From Anaerolineae bacterium (lineage in GTDB: Bacteria; Chloroflexota; Anaerolineae; Anaerolineales; Villigracilaceae), in the NCBI GenBank assembly GCA_003694975.1, contig RFJH01000155.1, positions 1-5,864 on the forward strand: a stretch of 5,864 bases of DNA, read 5' to 3'. The notes below the pieces were generated by a model, which saw only the letters and a list, made by a program, of their open reading frames with translations, did no database searches and was not told where the DNA came from. Shown here piece after piece: positions 4,684 through 5,864 of the stretch (position 1 is its first letter; each line of letters begins with the position of its first letter). Both the position numbers and the translations under genes were made by a program.

Positions 4684-5864
4684 ATGCTTGAGCGTCTGAA
4701 GACGACCCTGCGTCGCGAATGCGGGCTGGCCCCCGATCAACCCGTGGTGGTCGGCGTTTCCGGTGGGCCGGATAGCCTGTGCCTTCTGGACATCCTCCAT
4801 CAGGCCGGCTACCCCCTCATCGTGGCCCACTTCAACCACTGCCTGCGCCCGGAGGCAGATGAGGACGCGCGCGCCGTGAAACGCCTGGCGACCAGGTTGG
4901 AACTGCCCTTCGTGATGGAGAAGCGCGATGTCCGCTCGTATGCCACAGAGCACAGTATGGGGCTGGAAGAAGCCGCCCGCCACCTGAGATACATCTTCCT
5001 CTTCGCTCAGGCACGTCACCACAAAGCGCAGGCCGTAGCCGTCGGGCACACAGCAGACGATCAGGTGGAAACCATTTTGATGCACTTCCTGCGTGGCGCA
5101 GGGCTGAGGGGACTGAAAGGCATGTCCTATCGCATCATCTTGCCCGCTTTCGATTCCGAAATCCCCCTTGTGCGCCCTTTGCTGGATATCTGGCGTGAAG
5201 AAACCCTGTTGCACTGCGCCGCGCGCGGCCTGCACCCACGCATGGATGCCAGCAACGTCTCCATGGATTTCCTCCGCAATCGTCTGCGCCACGTCCTCAT
5301 TCCCGAACTGGAGACGTATAATCCTCGCTTTCGTGAAGTGCTCTGGCGCATGGGGAAAGCGCTGGCCGGTGACCACGAAATCCTGGATGATTTGGTGAAT
5401 CAAACCTGGGAGCAATGTGTGGCCGCCGAAGGGGAACACTTCATCGCCTTTGATATCTCTGCCCTCGTCTCTCACCCTATCGGTCTGCAGCGAAACCTGT
5501 TTCGCCGCGCCATCGCCCGCCTCCGCCCCGAAAGGCATGATGTGGACTTCGCGACCCTTCAGCGCGCCGCTGACTTTCTCACCTCGTCTCATCAGGCCAC
5601 CCAGATCGATCTGACCGGCGGCCTCCGCATACTTCGCGAAGGTGGACGAGTTTACATCGCCATCTGGGAAGCCGATCTCCCTCTGGAAGGCTGGCCACAG
5701 GTACGAGACCCTAAAACGCCCATTCCCATCACCGTCCCGGGTACAACCGCCATCTCAGAAGAGTGGCAACTGCAAGCCGAATATTGGGACCTCCCTGCCC
5801 TGGCCTGGGAACAAGCCCGTACAAGCGCCAACCCCTTCGAGGTCTGGATGGATGCGGAACGCCT
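4684..5864 (+). CDS. tilS: tRNA(Ile)-lysidine synthetase TilS, truncated by window end
   Basis: Converts C34 of the CAU-anticodon tRNA-Ile to lysidine using ATP and lysine, changing decoding from AUG to AUA; essential in nearly all bacteria and cytosolic. 393 full codons are present with no stop, so the C-terminus lies beyond the right edge; known TilS proteins are roughly 430-470 aa. The N-type ATP-pyrophosphatase domain shows the PP-loop SGGPDS (26-31), HFNHCLRPEADED (49-61), G93-L-E-E-A-A-R-x3-Y103, GHTADDQVET (121-130) followed by FLRGAGLRGL, RPLL, and D188-A-S-N191 with RNRLR (198-202). The region after about residue 210 is the less conserved middle and start of the C-terminal domain. 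The ATG at 4684 gives MLERL and the expected short N-terminal helix before VVVGVSGG. No Shine-Dalgarno is present; the start sits 9 bp after a -10-like box. Confidence 0.95.
   Translation, partial: MLERLKTTLRRECGLAPDQPVVVGVSGGPDSLCLLDILHQAGYPLIVAHFNHCLRPEADEDARAVKRLATRLELPFVMEKRDVRSYATEHSMGLEEAARHLRYIFLFAQARHHKAQAVAVGHTADDQVETILMHFLRGAGLRGLKGMSYRIILPAFDSEIPLVRPLLDIWREETLLHCAARGLHPRMDASNVSMDFLRNRLRHVLIPELETYNPRFREVLWRMGKALAGDHEILDDLVNQTWEQCVAAEGEHFIAFDISALVSHPIGLQRNLFRRAIARLRPERHDVDFATLQRAADFLTSSHQATQIDLTGGLRILREGGRVYIAIWEADLPLEGWPQVRDPKTPIPITVPGTTAISEEWQLQAEYWDLPALAWEQARTSANPFEVWMDAER

Noticed and set aside
4519..5592. 357-codon open frame on the minus strand opposite tilS
   Set aside because: Antisense to a clear tilS with all catalytic motifs. 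Its length reflects codon bias; no recognisable domain.

Overview
The window looks like a GC-rich bacterial chromosome segment. The best guess is Chloroflexota, class Anaerolineae or a relative. This rests on the Ala/Pro/Glu-rich linker after the lipobox of the solute-binding protein, the Pro/Thr-rich linker of the anti-sigma protein, C-rich coding strands, and -10 boxes placed directly in front of start codons. No rRNA or marker gene is present, so the assignment is an inference.

Layout. (1) 1-458, minus strand: the first 152 codons of a family-5 (peptide/nickel type) ABC-transporter solute-binding lipoprotein that runs off the left edge. (2) 459-747: a divergent intergenic region. It holds a perfect TTGACA-16-TATAAT promoter on the minus strand for the lipoprotein, with a small hairpin at the predicted 5' end of a leader of about 120 nt. 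On the plus strand a -10-like box sits 7 bp before the sigma-factor start. (3) 748-2575, plus strand: a tightly packed, probably co-transcribed trio of ECF sigma factor, cysteine-free two-pass membrane protein in the anti-sigma position (4-bp ATGA overlap), and zinc-ribbon Nudix hydrolase (31-bp overlap). (4) 2605-4590, plus strand: an unrecognised polytopic membrane protein with a clear internal duplication, followed 30 bp later by an acyltransferase-3 family membrane O-acyltransferase. (5) 4591-4683: a spacer with a GC-rich hairpin and a -10-like box. (6) 4684-5864, plus strand: tilS (tRNA-Ile lysidine synthetase), cut by the right edge.

How the genes may work together. The sigma/anti-sigma pair should form a membrane-sensing transcription switch, with the Nudix enzyme translationally tied to it. 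The duplicated membrane protein and the acyltransferase could both act on envelope lipids, glycans or pigments, but the sequence does not name a substrate. TilS is housekeeping.

The two observations most worth following are a shared start-site architecture at three genes (TAnnnT, then 7-9 bp including TTACC or ATTACC, then ATG, with no well-placed Shine-Dalgarno), which suggests leaderless mRNAs, and the two-fold repeat in the unrecognised membrane protein. No mobile element, CRISPR array, tRNA or rRNA was seen.
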